Below are positions 12,246-25,094 of a stretch of 64,000 nt of DNA, piece by piece (within the stretch, counting starts at the first letter, position 1; each line of letters begins with the position of its first letter). The translations under genes and the position numbers were made by a program. The notes beneath the pieces are model-generated. The model ran no database searches. It saw only the letters and a program-made list of their open reading frames with translations, and was not told the DNA's origin. Origin of the DNA: Eonycteris spelaea (Eukaryota > Chordata > Mammalia > Chiroptera > Pteropodidae); NCBI GenBank assembly GCA_003508835.1, contig PUFA01000660.1, positions 1-64,000 on the forward strand, given 5' to 3'.

Positions 12246-14054
12246 ATCATTTTTTAAAGCAGTTGGGTCCCTCAGCCCCTGAAGTTTTTATTACCCTTTC
12301 TCTTACTCAGAAGTGCCTCCAAAAGTGATAGCATCTTCTAACTTGGCCTCATTTCCACTCTCAGACCCTTCGTGAAACATAAGATTGCTAAAAAGAGATA
12401 CAATATATTCAGCTGATACCAGTCCATGACTTCTGTCAAAATTAAGCCTAATTAGAAGAAATCTAGAGGCACCAATGGCAGAATGAGCTTGAGATACAAA
12501 TGGTCAGATTTTGATGTCTAATGCTAATTATAGAAACAACATGAAAACTGAACATGTGCTGCCCAGAGGTTTCTGGAATTCCTTGTGCACAAAGTCAAGA
12601 AATGGAGATAGCTGCCAATGACATGCAACCAATGGTAATATTGCACATAATATCTCTTCCAAACAACTCAAAGTCATTGTTTAAAAAGTACTTTATCTGG
12701 CCATTAGGTTCACCAAAGACAATGCTAGACTATGGATTGAGAAAAATTAATATCAGTGCATAATTGAGTTGTGTTATATAGACAGCACTATAAATTCCTA
12801 AATAAGCAGATGGCCAAGGTCAGAATCAGAGTTATAATTTGTGACCACAAAACAGTAATATTATGTATGCCAACTGTAATTGAAAAATTGTATATATATT
12901 ATATTGTATATATAGAAAAGAAAAAAAATGAGTAAGATTGTTTTCATGCAGTGATTAAATTCAGGACTTGATGGACTCCTAAATTTTGTCCTGTATGTTA
13001 CAGTTCTCATATACATAACTATTTTTCCTGCTTACACCTAACATGGCAGCTGCTATCACTTTTAAAACATCTTTTTAAAATTTTTCATGATTTATGGATT
13101 ATCTCGATTTCCAATGTGATTATCCAAATGAAATTAACTGAATGAGATTAGCCAATCTCATCATTACCAACCCACTGTTAGACAACTGAATATTTTTGTA
13201 AATGCCTTGTTAGTGCAAGATAGGGTGGTCATTCCTTTGGAGAATTTACAGATGAGCTAGACAGGATTCTTGCCATAAAGGCAAAATTTATAGATGATTG
13301 TACTACAAAGCAGAATCCAATAAATGCAAATAGAGGAGGTAAACCACAACTTAGGATTTCAAAGAATCACTGCTGGTCGAGAAGATCAGGAAGTGTTTGA
13401 AAACATAAGTAGCATTTCTGGTTAATCTTGAAATATGGGATATATACTTTTATGGATGGAGACGAGTTAGAGAAAAACTTTCCAGATATAGGGAGCAACA
13501 AAGCAAAGACAAACAAGTTGGAAAGTGTAGAAGAGGGACTCGCTAAATATTATTGAATATTTAAGAATAATTGATCAGCTGGCATTAAGCCTTTGATGTA
13601 TGGGAGGTATAGTGTTGGCACTATAGGGGATCTAAAGAAATATAAGATTCTATGTTTGAATCAAGCTAGATGTCCAGAAAGGTATATATCAAGATCTACT
13701 TATTTTTATAGTCCTTCACTAGAGCCATCCTTCTCCCCAAGTTGAGTTTTAATGTTCTGGCCTCTGCTGTTTCATAAGAAACAGCTAAAGGAAGGCTATT
13801 AAAGTATTGTTAAAGATATCATTCTGTATATCACTTGGTGTCTCTTATGAGCCCATGTGAGCAATTTATTTAGAACTACATTCTAAGAAGTGATTTGTTT
13901 CACCTGAAAAAATGTTATGAATTTTTATTTTTGAAAATTAATCGCCCTTCCTTTTTTACTTGACTGCCAGGAGGTTTAAATCCAAATCTGAGGCTCAATT
14001 ACAGCAAATAAATTTTGCTTTATGGTCTACATGGAATATTACTTTAAAATTAAT
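12246..14054. other. Unique intergenic sequence
   Basis: No recognised gene or repeat. A short TA-rich run lies at about 12,890-12,915. Confidence 0.4.
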
Positions 14055-14165
14055 TAATTTCACACATATTTATTGAGTACCTACTATATGCAAGGCACTG
14101 AGTAGACAGTTATAAATGAAATAGACATAAACTCTGCTCTCAAGGAACTTATAGTCTACTGAGAA
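14055..14165 (-). mobile_element. L2 LINE fragment
   Basis: Reverse-strand L2: ATTTATTGAGTACCTACTAT, a GGCACTGAGTAGACAG segment and CAAGGAACTTATAGTCTACT match the region common to L2 copies here (compare 48,100-48,226). Confidence 0.65.
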
Positions 14166-14298
14166 ATTTATATAACAAATAAGTAAATCAACAAATATGT
14201 GTAATTTGTAACTTGTCCTGGTCCTGATTTCCTCTTTTATTTATCATTACCTTTCTAAATGTATTCTTATTGTAAACCACCTCTGTGGAATGAGGTAG

Positions 14299-14305
14299 AA
14301 TATAT

Positions 14306-14351
<46 letters not shown>

Positions 14352-14402
14352 TATATATATGCATATGTATGTATATATGTATATATGTATATATATGCAT
14401 AA
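14299..14402. repeat. (TA)n / (TATG)n microsatellite
   Basis: About 100 bases of alternating TA with interspersed TATATGCA and TATATGTA units. Expected to be length-polymorphic. Confidence 0.95.
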
Positions 14403-14736
14403 TAAATATCATAGCTATATGAAAACATTGCTTTGTGAAAATACATTCTATTTTCAGTAAATGGACTCAATATGTGGGAATTTCTTTTTTAACTAGAACA
14501 TGTGCATGGTTATATCAGCTGATGAAATGGAATTTCTAAAGTTAAATCTTTTGATTTTAAAGCAGTAGGGACAGAGAAAAGAAAATTTTAATATATGCTA
14601 TCAACCCTTGAGACATCTCTGGGGAAAAAAACCCACAAACGAACAAAAAAATTTCGCACTATATGGTCTAGTCTCATTACAATCTTTTCCACATAAGTGA
14701 TTTATATGCCTCTGCCAATAATACACTCATTACAAC

Positions 14737-15167
14737 TGTAGGGTCAACTCAAAACACAGCCCCTCCATGTACTCAGAAAACAGATAGCTACCTGGCCTGC
14801 AGCCATAAGGAAGGCAGTGCACACAAAGTTATCAGTGGTGTCAGCTCCCAAGGACATTTTCTGTTGTTCTCATGGACATTATCTGCTTGCTTTGCTCAAG
14901 AAGGCTGGTTCACTGTTCTCATGAATACTTTCTGCTTCTGTAACTAAGCAATACATCTTGCTCCAATCTACCTAAGAAGATGGTGCCTCTCCCAATAAGG
15001 TAATTCCCTTCCTCCTTGCTTGAGGATAAAACACTGCTTGCCTTTGGTAGAATGCCTTTTCCTGCTGCTCCTACCAGCCACTGCTGAAGCTTCCCTGCCT
15101 TCTTAGTAATAAACAGCGTGTCTCACCTCTCTGGTATTCTGGTCCTGGTGTTTTTTTTTTTTTTTCA
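14737..15167 (+). mobile_element. Solo LTR (probable class I ERV)
   Basis: A 431 bp element starting TGTAGGG and ending TTCA, with a polyadenylation signal AATAAA at 15,108-15,113, a GATAAAA-type TATA element around 15,022, and a T-rich 3' end. The overall LTR architecture supports the call. I could not find a convincing target-site duplication, so the ends may be off by a few bases. Confidence 0.6.
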
Positions 15168-15337
15168 GAAAAATCAATGCCCAAGTGCAAGTTTCAGGCC
15201 TGGGGCTCCTGTGGTTACAACAATCAAGTCCTAGAATAAAGGATTTGCCCAGTCCTCTTGAATCATTAAGGTATAAATGGTGACAGTGTTTGTCAAAATG
15301 GATATGCAATCAAGCGTACAAATCACATTTTTAAATG

Positions 15338-16267
15338 TATAATATATGTCAGATTCTTTTTAAAAATTTTTATTTATTTAAATTTGTTTTAAGTACATTG
15401 ATTAGACATCTGTATAGTTTATAAAATGATACCCTAATTGCTCCCTCCCTCCCCTGGCCCTCCCCTAGCCATCGTATTAATGCTAAATGCATTCCCTCTG
15501 CCATTCTCCCCATCCTGTGACCAACTATCAAATACTAATTTGTACTTCTTTAACCTTAACTCCATTCTTCCAGCCTCCCAACCCCTCCCTCTGTCCATCA
15601 CCAAATTGTCCACCATATTTGTGACTCTGTTTTGATTAGTTTGTTATGTTTGTTCCTTAGATTCTACATATAAGTGAAATCATATGGTATTTATCTTTCT
15701 CTGTCTGACTTGTTTCACTCAACATAATAACCTCTAGGTCCAGGTCCATCCATGTCTTTGCAAATGGTAGGATTTCATTTTTGTAATGGCTGGGTAATAT
15801 TCCGTTGTATATATGAACAATAATTTCGTTATCCAATTGTCTGTTGATGGGCATTTAGGTTGCTTCCATATCTTGGCTATTGTAAATTGTGCTGCATGAA
15901 TATTGGAGTGCATAGATCTTTACAAATTATTGTTTTGGTTTTCTTTGGATAAGTACCCAGAAATACAATTGCTAGGTCAAAAGGTATATCTATTTTTAAC
16001 TTTTTGAGAAACATCCAGACTGTTTTCTGTAGTGGCTATACCAATTTGCAATCCCACCAACAATGTATGAGGGTTCTCTTTTCTCCTCATCCTCGCCAAC
16101 ACTTGTTGTTTTTTGATTTATTGATGATAGCCATTCTGACAGATGTGATATGATATCTCATTGTGATTTTAATTTGCATTTCTCTGATGGTTAGCAACCT
16201 TGAGCATCTTTTCATATATCTGTTAGCCATCTGTATTTTCTTTTTGAAAAAGTATCTGTTTAGGTCC
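15338..16267 (-). mobile_element. 5'-truncated LINE-1
   Basis: Reverse-strand L1 tail. The 3' UTR side (left) is similar to the 3' end at 55,650-56,080. The right end lies inside the C-terminal part of ORF2, around the K-I-T-M-R-Y-H block. Candidate target-site duplication: AAATCACATTTTTAAATG at 15,320-15,337 against the similar AAATTACATTTTTTAAAG beginning at 16,268. Confidence 0.85.
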
Positions 16268-16384
16268 AAATTACATTTTTTAAAGGCTATCTTCAGTCAT
16301 ATACTAAAATGAGCATGGTTATGACAAGTGATTCACTTTTAAAAGAAGAGTTTTGTCACGCCATAGCAGAAAGACTGAAACAAA

Positions 16385-16830
16385 CTAGAGCTGGCTTCTA
16401 CCTTCTGGGACTTACCACTTAGGGGGCAGGATCCAGACAAGTACACAACCAGAAAGTAGAATGTGGTAAGTGCTACTATAGGTATACGCAAAAAACTACC
16501 ACGATGGCAGAAAAGAAGGCATTAAATCTCACTAGGAGAATCAAGTAAATTTTATAAAAAATTGGTATTCGACCTGAGCCTTAAAAATAATTATCATTTT
16601 GGTAAGCATAGCAGGTGGGAAGATGCTATGATTATAGGGAACAGCATAAACAAAGGAAAGGAGGTTTAAAAGTTTAAGCATTGGTAAGAAGTTCAGGGTG
16701 TTTAGGTTAGAGACTGATAAAAGGATGCCATGGGATATAAAGGTTGAAGACTTTGATAGAACAAATCATGGAGGACATTTAATGCAGTGCTAGAGAGTTC
16801 GGATTTTGAGAGGAAATAATAAGCACTCTT
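16385..16830 (-). mobile_element. L2 LINE fragment
   Basis: Reverse-strand L2: contains GTGGTAAGTGCTACTATAGG, a GACCTGAGCCTTAAA segment, GGGAACAGCATAAACAAAGG and an AATGCAGTGCTAGAGAGTTC-type ending. These occur in the order found in L2 copies. Related L2 lies at 56,091-56,580. Confidence 0.75.
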
Positions 16831-17548
16831 GAATGAATGAATTAATTAATGAATATGAAATTCCCAGGTCTTTGTTGGATTGTTCTTTTGGTGCTAGCTC
16901 AGTGAGAGAATAAAATGTAAAAGCCACATAAAGAGAGATTTTAATCTCCTGAAACGTGGGGCAACTAAATACTGGCAGGTGTGATGAAGGACTGTTTTGC
17001 AGCAGGGGCCTAGATTTAGGGTGAAAGGTGTTCAGAAATACACATTGTATTTCTGTGTACCTTCAGCTTGCAGCCTTAGAGATTTAAAGTTAATTCAAAT
17101 TTCTATAAAAGATCCAAGAAAGATTGAAAAAGCTATGGTGAAAGTAGAAATGTACAACCTCAGAGAAATATGAAAGAAAAGACTATAAATTATGTTGGAA
17201 TAACTGGCAGTCCTGTAGAGAGCTTCTAAAAATTTTATGGAAAGGTGTTTAGCCAATCCATCCTTGCAAGGACTCTAAAAAAGTTTTTGTTTTGCTTTTT
17301 CTTTTTATTTGTTTGTTTGTTTTGCCAGGACTACCTGAGTCTTATCTTGCCAGTCCTGTATCTGGAGCTAGTATGAGCTTTATACAGCTGCTTATAGAGT
17401 GTAATGGGAAAATACCTGAAAAATCTTTCTAATGAAAACTATCATCCTCCATGTGAGTCCTGGTCAAGAGGCTGGAAAGCTAGACAAGTACTTCATTTAA
17501 AGGTAGTTTCCCAGGGGAGAAACTTATTGTATGTTTGCCACAGTAGTA

Positions 17549-17649
17549 TGTGTGTGTGTGTGTGTGTATAAAATATATAACTACTACTGTTGTGTATGTG
17601 TGTGTATATGTATATGTATATATACTATACATATACACACACATACACA
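17549..17649. repeat. (TG)n microsatellite with perfect hairpin
   Basis: A (TG)n run at 17,549-17,570 is followed by an inverted repeat: 17,591-17,614 is the exact reverse complement of 17,626-17,649 (24 bp arms, 11-base loop). The arms are composed of TG/TA dinucleotides, so it is a cruciform-prone microsatellite. Confidence 0.9.
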
Positions 17650-17844
17650 TACATACAGTAATGCCCTTTTCAGGAAAATCAAAATCATTCTGAACCTCGA
17701 TACATAAAGTTAACTAAAGTGGAGCTTTCCTTTCAGTTGTAGCAGAGGAGTGCTGAACCCACACACTCTTCCGAAGCACTCCGTGAACCAGGATTCTGAA
17801 GAAAACAGAAGGCAGTACTTCCAGACACTTAAGATGCTCTCTGG

Positions 17845-17910
17845 GAAATAGCATGAAGCTGATATAAAGAAAAAGCATGAAGAAATAGCATGAAGCTGAT
17901 ATAAAGAAAA
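17845..17910. repeat. Short tandem duplication, 37 bp period
   Basis: The 29 bases at 17,845-17,873 recur identically at 17,882-17,910. A recent local duplication with no evident function. Confidence 0.9.
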
Positions 17911-20875
17911 GTTTGGGAATTTTGGTCTGGTAGTATAGGGCCAACCATGGTGGGACAGTCATTGGGAATCCCAATAAATCAGAGGCAACATGGAGCTACA
18001 AGGACCTGTAGGGGTAGAAAGGAGAGGAAGTGAATGATTAGATATGGACAGTTGTTGAAAGGAGTAGGGAACCACTATGTGGTCTGACATCACACTTTCC
18101 CCATTCTAAGAAGTTTCTGTTTTGTGTATGTTTCCTTTTCACTCTATTTTCTTCCTGTGCCCCATTGCCCTACCAACTAATTTTTTTCCCTCTGACTTGA
18201 TTTTTTGGCTCCTTATTCTAACACTGAAAATATCCTGAACTTCTTTAATGTCAGGAAACCTGAATGCTTCCTGAAAATTCACATTTTAATATCCTTCCAT
18301 CTCTACCTTAGGTTGTATCATTATTATTTCTTACAACTTCAGTTACACCTCCTCATAGGTTGGCTTATTGTTTCCCTCATTATATAGACATCTCTGTTTT
18401 CAGATCCTATTTAGAACATATCTTTGAGTGAATATACAGTTCATCTTTGTCTTGGCTCTTGTTATCTTGCATTATTTACCTGCCTTCTTCAAAAACCTTG
18501 TTTTATGACATCTCTTTGATTAGCACTTAGAACTTACATAGAATTATATGTGCATAGGACATTTGGGTGGAGAAATGGTTAAGCTGCATTATCTGGCAAC
18601 TGAGGAGACACTTGTTTTCCTCTCTCCTTTCATTCTAATCAAATGCTTTAAGCCCACACTTGATTTAGGGTGAAAGGTTCCATTGAGATTATTTCTACTC
18701 ACACTTCTGCTGCTCAACAAGGATTTCCACATCTCTGCAGGGGCTGCTGTCTTGTCCTTGAAATTTCCCATGCTCTGGAAGAAGGGAGCTTGGCCCTAGG
18801 TCAGAACTCCCCTTCTGCAATAATGTATACTATTAAGCAAATGGCACTGAGCAAAGATCTCTCCCAGGTCAAAATGTTCCCATTTAGGTAAAATTTGAGC
18901 CCGCTGCTGGCAGTTAGGAGCCAGAATGGCAATGGGAAATAGAATGTAAAAGCAATATGAGTTTGAGTGAAATTATGATAAAGTGTCAAATGGCACCATT
19001 ACCAGCATCCCCATAGGCAGGCATTAGGAAAGCTCTGTAATGTAATGCTGGAACAGAATTCCAATAATGGAAGGAAGAGTCACATTCCAAACCTTAGTGT
19101 GAAACAAACATGTTAACTCTTTGAGTTCTCTGGGAGCCACAAATGTGAAATGAGTGACCATAATTTGTATGTTGGTTGAATGAATGAATAAAGCTCTGGA
19201 ATATTATAAATTCTATAATATTAATATATATTAATATTTATATAAAATAATTATATATAGTGCATATACGTGTTTTCTGTTTGAATCTCCAGAAAAGAAG
19301 GCATATTAATATTACATCTATTTTCAACAATTAGAGAATCAGCTGTTATACACAAAATAACTCCCAGATAACTGAAAATTATACATTTGAAATGTGAAAC
19401 TGGTTTTAACTTTACCATTTGGGGATGATAATTTTCCCAATTAAGAAATTGGAAAGGTTAATGTAATCTTACCTTATTAAACTGAATATACCAAATATAT
19501 GTTGTTTCTTGATGATCCAGTTTACCATTATAATCAGTAATTATAGTACCCTTTTTTGGAAAAGCTTCATGAAGAAAGTGACATTTGTATCTGGGAGTTG
19601 AGTGATGACTAGAAATTTGCCACAAGGGCATTGGCAATACAAGTTAAGGGATAACATGATCAACAACACAGAAGAATGGAAATATATGTCTTTTGAGAAG
19701 AATGAGCAGTCTAACATAACTAGGGTACCTGTATATATAGCTCTTAATATAAATAGAAAATGAAATATCAGAGGAAGAAACTAAAATAAGGATTTGTAAT
19801 TAAATTATAGAAGATTTTGTAAGTTTTTACAAATTGATTTTACCCAATATACAACACTGAGATATCAAAGGCTTTTAAGCAAAAGAATGATGCATTCTCC
19901 TTGTAATCACATTTCTGTCATTATGCTTATAACAGAAGCTGCATTAAGGAGTGGTTGGGGAGATGCTTAACATCCCTACAATTTTTTTTTTTTTTTGCTG
20001 CTGGAAATTTTCACAATCGAATGAAATGTGCTATGCAAACACTTTCCAGGCCCATTTTCAACCAGATTACTATCTCCAAACCCCCAAATTGGAAATTTTG
20101 AAATCTTCTCTGCTCTATATTTAGATATCCATGTATCTCAATACCTAAAAAGTGTCTGCTATTAGACATCTTAGTTTTCTACACTTTATATACATTTTTC
20201 TATTTTAGCTTTATTGAAATATAATAGACATTAGTGGTTTGTATTTATATTGTACCATGAAATGAGTTTTTTAAATTATAGTTGGCATACAATAATATAA
20301 AGTTTCAGTTAAACAGCATAGTGATTAGAGATCTATATAACTCACAAAGTGATCACCCCACTAAATCTAGTACTCTCTTCCCCTTACATATTTACTATAT
20401 TGTTAACTATTTTCCTTATGTTACACTTTATACCTCCATGTCTATTTTGTTACTATCCATTTGTACTTCTTAATCCCTTTGCCCTTTGTCGCCATTCCCC
20501 AAGCCTCCTCCCATCTAATAGTCCTCAAAATATTCTCTGTATCTATTAGTTTCTTTCCATTTTTATTATTGTTCATTTTGTTCTTTAGAATCCATATGTA
20601 TGTGAAATCATGTAGTATTTGTCATTCTCTATCAGACTTATTTTATTTAGCCCAATACTCTCTAAGACCATCAAGGCAATATCATTTTACATCTCCTTCC
20701 TTTTAGTCTGTGTGTGTCTTTTAATGTGAAGTGAGTCTCTTGTAGGCAGCATATGTAGGGGTCTTGTTTTTTATCCATTTAGCCACTCTATCCTTTGGTT
20801 AGAGCACTTAATTCTTTTCCATTTGAGGTACTTCTTGATAGAAATGTAGTTATTACCATTCTTTACGCATGTATT

Positions 20876-20878
<3 letters not shown>

Positions 20879-20924
<46 letters not shown>

Positions 20925-20940
20925 ATATATATATATATTT
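20879..20940. repeat. (TA)n microsatellite inside half-L1 copy B
   Basis: About 60 bases of TA alternation with one short T-run. Confidence 0.95.
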
Positions 20941-20959
20941 TCTTAAAGTCACTCCAACA

Positions 20960-21330
20960 TTTCCTGTAATACAGCTTGGTGTTGATAAATTCCTTGTAAA
21001 CGATAGCTTTGCTGGATAAAGTATTCTTGGTTGTAGATCCTGGGTTTTCATCATGTTGAACATTTTGTGCCAAGCCTTTCTGTCCTGCATAGCTTCTTTT
21101 GAGAAATCAGTCTTCTGGGTGCTCTCTTGTAGGTAACTATCTGCTTCCTCTTGCTGCTTTTAAGATTCTCTCTTTGCATTTAATCTTTGGCATTTTAATT
21201 ATGATGTGTCTTGGTTTGGGGCTCTTTGGTTTCCTGGTTTTGGGGACTCTCTGAGCTTTCTGTGGTTGTATGTCTATTTCCTTCAGCAGGTGAGGAAAGT
21301 TTTCCAACATTATTTCTTCAAATAGTTCAA

Positions 21331-21380
<50 letters not shown>

Positions 21381-21830
21381 GTACCCTATGACATAGATAT
21401 CCTTACATTTAATGGTGTCCCATAGGCTCCTTAAATTATTATTATAGTTTTGGCTTCTTTTTCTTGCCATTATGATTGAATGTCTTTGGCTTTCCCATCC
21501 TCTACATAGGTCATTTTATTCCCTCTTTATTCACTCTGTTTATTCTATTTAATATACTTATCATCTCAGATATTGTGTTCTTCATTTCTGACTGGTTCCC
21601 TTTTATAATTTCCATTTCCAGTTTTTTTTATCTTTTTGTTGAATTTTTCACTGAATTCATCTACACTTCCCATAAGTTTCACTGAGCATCTTTACAACCA
21701 GTGGTTTGAACTCTGTATCTGTAAGATTGCTTGACTCCATTATTCCTGGATCTCTGTTCTGTTCTCTCATATGGTTTCTGCTTTTTTGTCTTCCCATTTT
21801 GGCTGCCTTTCTGTGCCTGTTTCTATGCAC
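20960..21830 (-). pseudogene. L1 ORF1 remnant in half-L1 copy B
   Basis: Reverse-strand ORF1: the order coiled-coil, RRM-like, C-terminal domain can be followed from about 21,830 to 20,960, but no single frame survives. A (TG)n expansion at 21,334-21,377 interrupts the middle. Confidence 0.65.
21334..21377. repeat. (GT)n microsatellite inside half-L1 copy B
   Basis: About 22 uninterrupted GT units within the ORF1 remnant. Expected to be polymorphic. Confidence 0.95.
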
Positions 21831-22734
21831 TAAGCAAAGCTCCTAAGTCTCTCAGTCTTATTAGCTTGTCTTTATGAAGTAGGTGTCCAGTTGCTCAGTC
21901 CTGATACAGGTTCAACTGCAGACCAAATTTAGCTCCAGCCTGTGCCTCTCCAGGGCCACATCTTAAGATTCAGCAAGCAATCTACAGATGCTGTGCATAG
22001 AGTTGCCTTGAGAGGCCATACCAGAAACCAAGGCCAGCTAACACCAGTGTGAGTCTTGGAGTTGGTTTAGCAAGGAAAACCAGACTCCTGGAGGACACAT
22101 CTGGATGAGGCTTGGGTGGGGCCACAAGTTGGGGGAGGCAGAGTTTCAGGGAATGCTCTGGGTGGAGCTTCCTTTGTTTTTCCAGTTAGATGACATCTTA
22201 GATATTGAGGCACTTAGCCTGCACAGTGGGAGTGGGGAGAGCTCAACAGAGGAACAATGTATACCACCAGCACTTTTGCCAGAAGAAAGCCTTACCTCCG
22301 GCCCTGGCTCTGACAACTTGATATCCACCTATAAGTCTCTGGTGCCTCTTGAGCAGCTGACCAGGCACTGGTACTTAGAGCAAGTAAGTTTGTCACTGTG
22401 AAAGTCCACTTGCAGACACGGCCCCTTTAAGAGACATCGGCAGCTGCCAGCTGCTGCAGCCTATTTTTCACTCAAATGCATTCAGGATCGGCATCCTTGC
22501 ATCATTGACCCCTCATACCTTCTTCTGTTGCAGGGTGATTTCTTAATTTTTTCCCTACTCATAATGATTCTGTTCATCTAGATCCCAGGCAACTTTGCTT
22601 GCTGTTTGTTCTATGTTTCTGTCACAACTTGGATGTGGTTGCAAGAGGGCTGAACAAAGCCTCTATCATCTATGCCATTTTGTACCACCTCCCCAAAATG
22701 TATATTTGAAGGTCTCCTACATTTTTCCATTTTA

Positions 22735-22870
22735 ATTATTCAATAATCCCATCAAGTAGGTATTATTGTTATCTCCCATTTGAAAGAGGAAGAAATTGAG
22801 ACCCAGGGATGTTAACTCAATGGTCACCTGACTAGTAAGCAACGAGCAAGTTTGACTTCAAAGCCCACGC
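22735..22870 (-). mobile_element. MIR SINE
   Basis: Reverse MIR core: AGTAGGTATTATTGTTATC, CATTTGAAAGAGGAAGAAAT and ACCTGACTAGTAAGCAACG segments in the expected order. Confidence 0.8.
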
Positions 22871-23439
22871 TGTTGTGGTAGCTCAAGCTAAAAGGTGACA
22901 TGGACTTAAATTATGGCATTTGCAATGGGGCTGGGGAAGAATGGTGAAATCTGAAATTACAGGAAGAAAGAATAATGACCTTTATAAGGTCTGGAAATTC
23001 ATTATAGCAGTTCTGGTAGGACTGAGTTCTGAACTTTTGGTAATGTCTATTTCTGCATAGAAATTAGAGAAAAACGGCTGTTGAAGTCATTCATTGAGAA
23101 GTTATTTTGAAAGTACTAGTAAGTACTAGTAGCTATTTCTTGTGTGATATAATTCAGTATATGTATGTGTGTGCATGTGTGTGAGTATGTGTGTGTATAA
23201 TCAGTGTTTGAGTTTAGTCAGCCACCATTATTATTACTATGTATACCAACAGTATGAGACATAAGTTATTTTTAAAGTCTATTGTTGAAATTGCTAATTA
23301 ACTAGATTTACCATCTCATCCCTATTTGTCTTAGTTTGTGAGATCATGGTCCTTTTTTTTCCTTATCAAACTTCACATTTTTCCAGTTGTTAGAGTTTTC
23401 AGAATTCTATCATACACATTTTCTTGTTTGAATTGTACA
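22871..23439. other. Unassigned sequence
   Basis: No gene or repeat recognised. A short tandem AAGTACTAGT duplication occurs at about 23,110-23,130 and a TG-rich run at 23,160-23,200. Confidence 0.4.
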
Positions 23440-23640
23440 TAATCATGTAAATAAATGAGGCTCAGAAGATATTGAATGTCTTGCCTGAAGTGACACAGAT
23501 GATTAGTAGTTGAGCCAGACTTCTGCATTCTCTCTACTTAACTATAGGAACCAAACCATAGCATCTCTAGCCTCTAGCACAATGCATAGACATAGTAAGT
23601 GCTCAATCATTGTCTGTCCAATGGATGAATGAATAAATGG
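23440..23640. mobile_element. MIR (minus) and L2 3' end (plus) fragments
   Basis: 23,440-23,560 holds a diverged reverse MIR (AAATGAGGCTCAGAAGAT, GACACAGATGATTAGTAG). 23,570-23,640 has an L2 3' end ending in GTAAGTGCTCAATCATTG and ATGAATGAATAAATG. Confidence 0.6.
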
Positions 23641-23899
23641 CAGCTAATGTTAACACTGGATTATGACAGGATTGATAATAAATTGCTGGTAATTAATGAT
23701 TCCCAATGTCTGCTGAAAATAAGTTTTTCATTTTAATGACACACTAAGGATAATTTGAATGAACCATTATAGTTAAGTTCATTGAGTATAAACTAGAGCT
23801 TTATTTATTTGCAGTAGCTTCCAGAGATCACGGTGGTGGTTAAAAGTTATTCTTTTGATAAACATAGTTACATTTGGTTACACAAGAAGGATGATTCGT
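23641..23899. other. Unassigned sequence
   Basis: Nothing recognisable. Confidence 0.35.
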
Positions 23900-24110
23900 G
23901 GCATAGAAAGAACAGTAGATCAGAGAATCTGGGTTCAAGTCCCTGCTCTATAATTTATTAAATATTGTGATACTTGGGATATTATAAAACTTTGAGTCTC
24001 AGTCTTCAACATTACTAAATATTATAACATACACATCAAGAGTAGCTGTAATCAAAAGAGATAATATGTATGTGGGTTCTTTGTGAACTATAATATACTA
24101 TACATATTCT
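23900..24110 (+). mobile_element. MIR SINE
   Basis: Forward MIR: GAGAATCTGGGTTCAAGTCC (derived from the tRNA-like head) then GAGTCTCAGTCTTCAACATT from the core. Confidence 0.7.
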
Positions 24111-24789
24111 ATTTGGGGGTTTCATTATTATTTAATGCTTTAGGTAAGATTAAAGAATATTCAGTAACAGTCGCAATGCCAAGGAAACCCATATAGTTCC
24201 AATCGGAAAGGTACTGCTGCAACAATGAGCAGCCAAAATTGCATTGTGTCCTGACAAAGAAAACGTTTGAAATAAGTAATGACTCATTATTACAGGCTTA
24301 CAAAAGAAGATTTTTCCGTGAGGCAGGCATCCCTTTTTAAAATTCTCTAAGGGACATTGCTTGAAATGACTATGCAGTGAACTGATTGAATGTGGATTTG
24401 TGGTAAGATGACCCATTTCTCACTTTCAGAAATGTGAGTACATTGTTCAAAAAGCTCTGAACGTTGGCTGTGTCATCTAATTTAATTGTTGGAAATCCAC
24501 AACAGTTATGTCCAAGGCCAGTAGAAATGTATTTGCTGTTTTGTAATTCTCAGTTTTGCCAGATAACTCAAATCCAACCTATTAGAAAACAAATTCATCA
24601 TTTTCTCCAAAAACCAACCTTTCTTCTTGATTTCTTATTATTGTATCTAACAGTTTTTTAAGGTATATTTTGATTTTGTCTTTCTCTTCCTCTCTATTCA
24701 TCAAGTTTGTTGACTGTTATTTGACAGTGTCTTATAGGTATATTTCCTCCTGTCAATAGTCACCACTTCATACCCTCACTGTCTCTTTA
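24111..24789. other. Unassigned sequence
   Basis: No recognised gene. Open frames at 24,150-24,416 (minus) and 24,464-24,661 (plus) lack family signatures. Confidence 0.4.
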
Positions 24790-25020
24790 TTACCTTTAAA
24801 GTCCACTAACTTATCTCCTTGCCTCCATCGTCTATCACCTTAATGCATCCTGTCACCTTTTCAGATGAATCTGCCTAAACCACTGCTGTTGATCACTTCA
24901 TCTCTCTGCTCAAAAGCTTCAGTGACTCCTGGTTGCCAATTGAACATACACAGGTATTCAAGACCTACCACAATTTGTCCCAGACCTTATCTGTCCCAAT
25001 GATTTCCTATGGGCTTTAGT

Positions 25021-25039
25021 AAAAAAAAAAAAAAATATA

Positions 25040-25087
<48 letters not shown>

Positions 25088-25094
25088 TATATAT
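25021..25094. repeat. (A)n(TA)n microsatellite
   Basis: Fifteen A followed by about 59 bases of TA alternation, inside the L2. Confidence 0.95.

Larger units (their letters stand above)
16831..20190. other. Unique intergenic sequence with small repeats
   Basis: No gene supported. 18,570-19,150 is comparatively high-complexity and repeat-free, so it is a candidate for conserved noncoding DNA, but I see no decisive motif. Microsatellites and a short tandem repeat are listed separately. 19,205-19,265 is a TA-rich run. Confidence 0.45.
20208..22693 (-). mobile_element. Half-L1 (ORF2-deleted LINE-1), copy B
   Basis: Minus-strand element with the same architecture as copies A and C. The 5' UTR-like GC-richer part is at about 21,840-22,693, ORF1 at about 20,960-21,830, and an endonuclease stub at about 20,685-20,860. 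A direct jump at about 20,671-20,685 leads to the L1 3' tail (20,208-20,670). A candidate target-site duplication, TACATTTTTCTATTTTA (20,191-20,207) against TACATTTTTCCATTTTA (22,718-22,734), has one mismatch. It leaves about 24 extra bases on the 5' side, so it is tentative. The element also hosts a (TA)n and a (TG)n tract. Confidence 0.85.

Noticed and set aside
14299..14402. CRISPR-like or regularly spaced array
   Set aside because: Plain dinucleotide/tetranucleotide repeats. No spacer-repeat structure anywhere in the window.
14188..14470. Tyrosine/isoleucine-repeat frames
   Set aside because: Translation of a TA-type microsatellite.
20191..20207. 17-base direct repeat with 22,718-22,734 as proof of half-L1 borders
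   Set aside because: One mismatch, T-rich, and leaves about 24 bases unexplained on the 5' side, so it is kept only as a tentative duplication.
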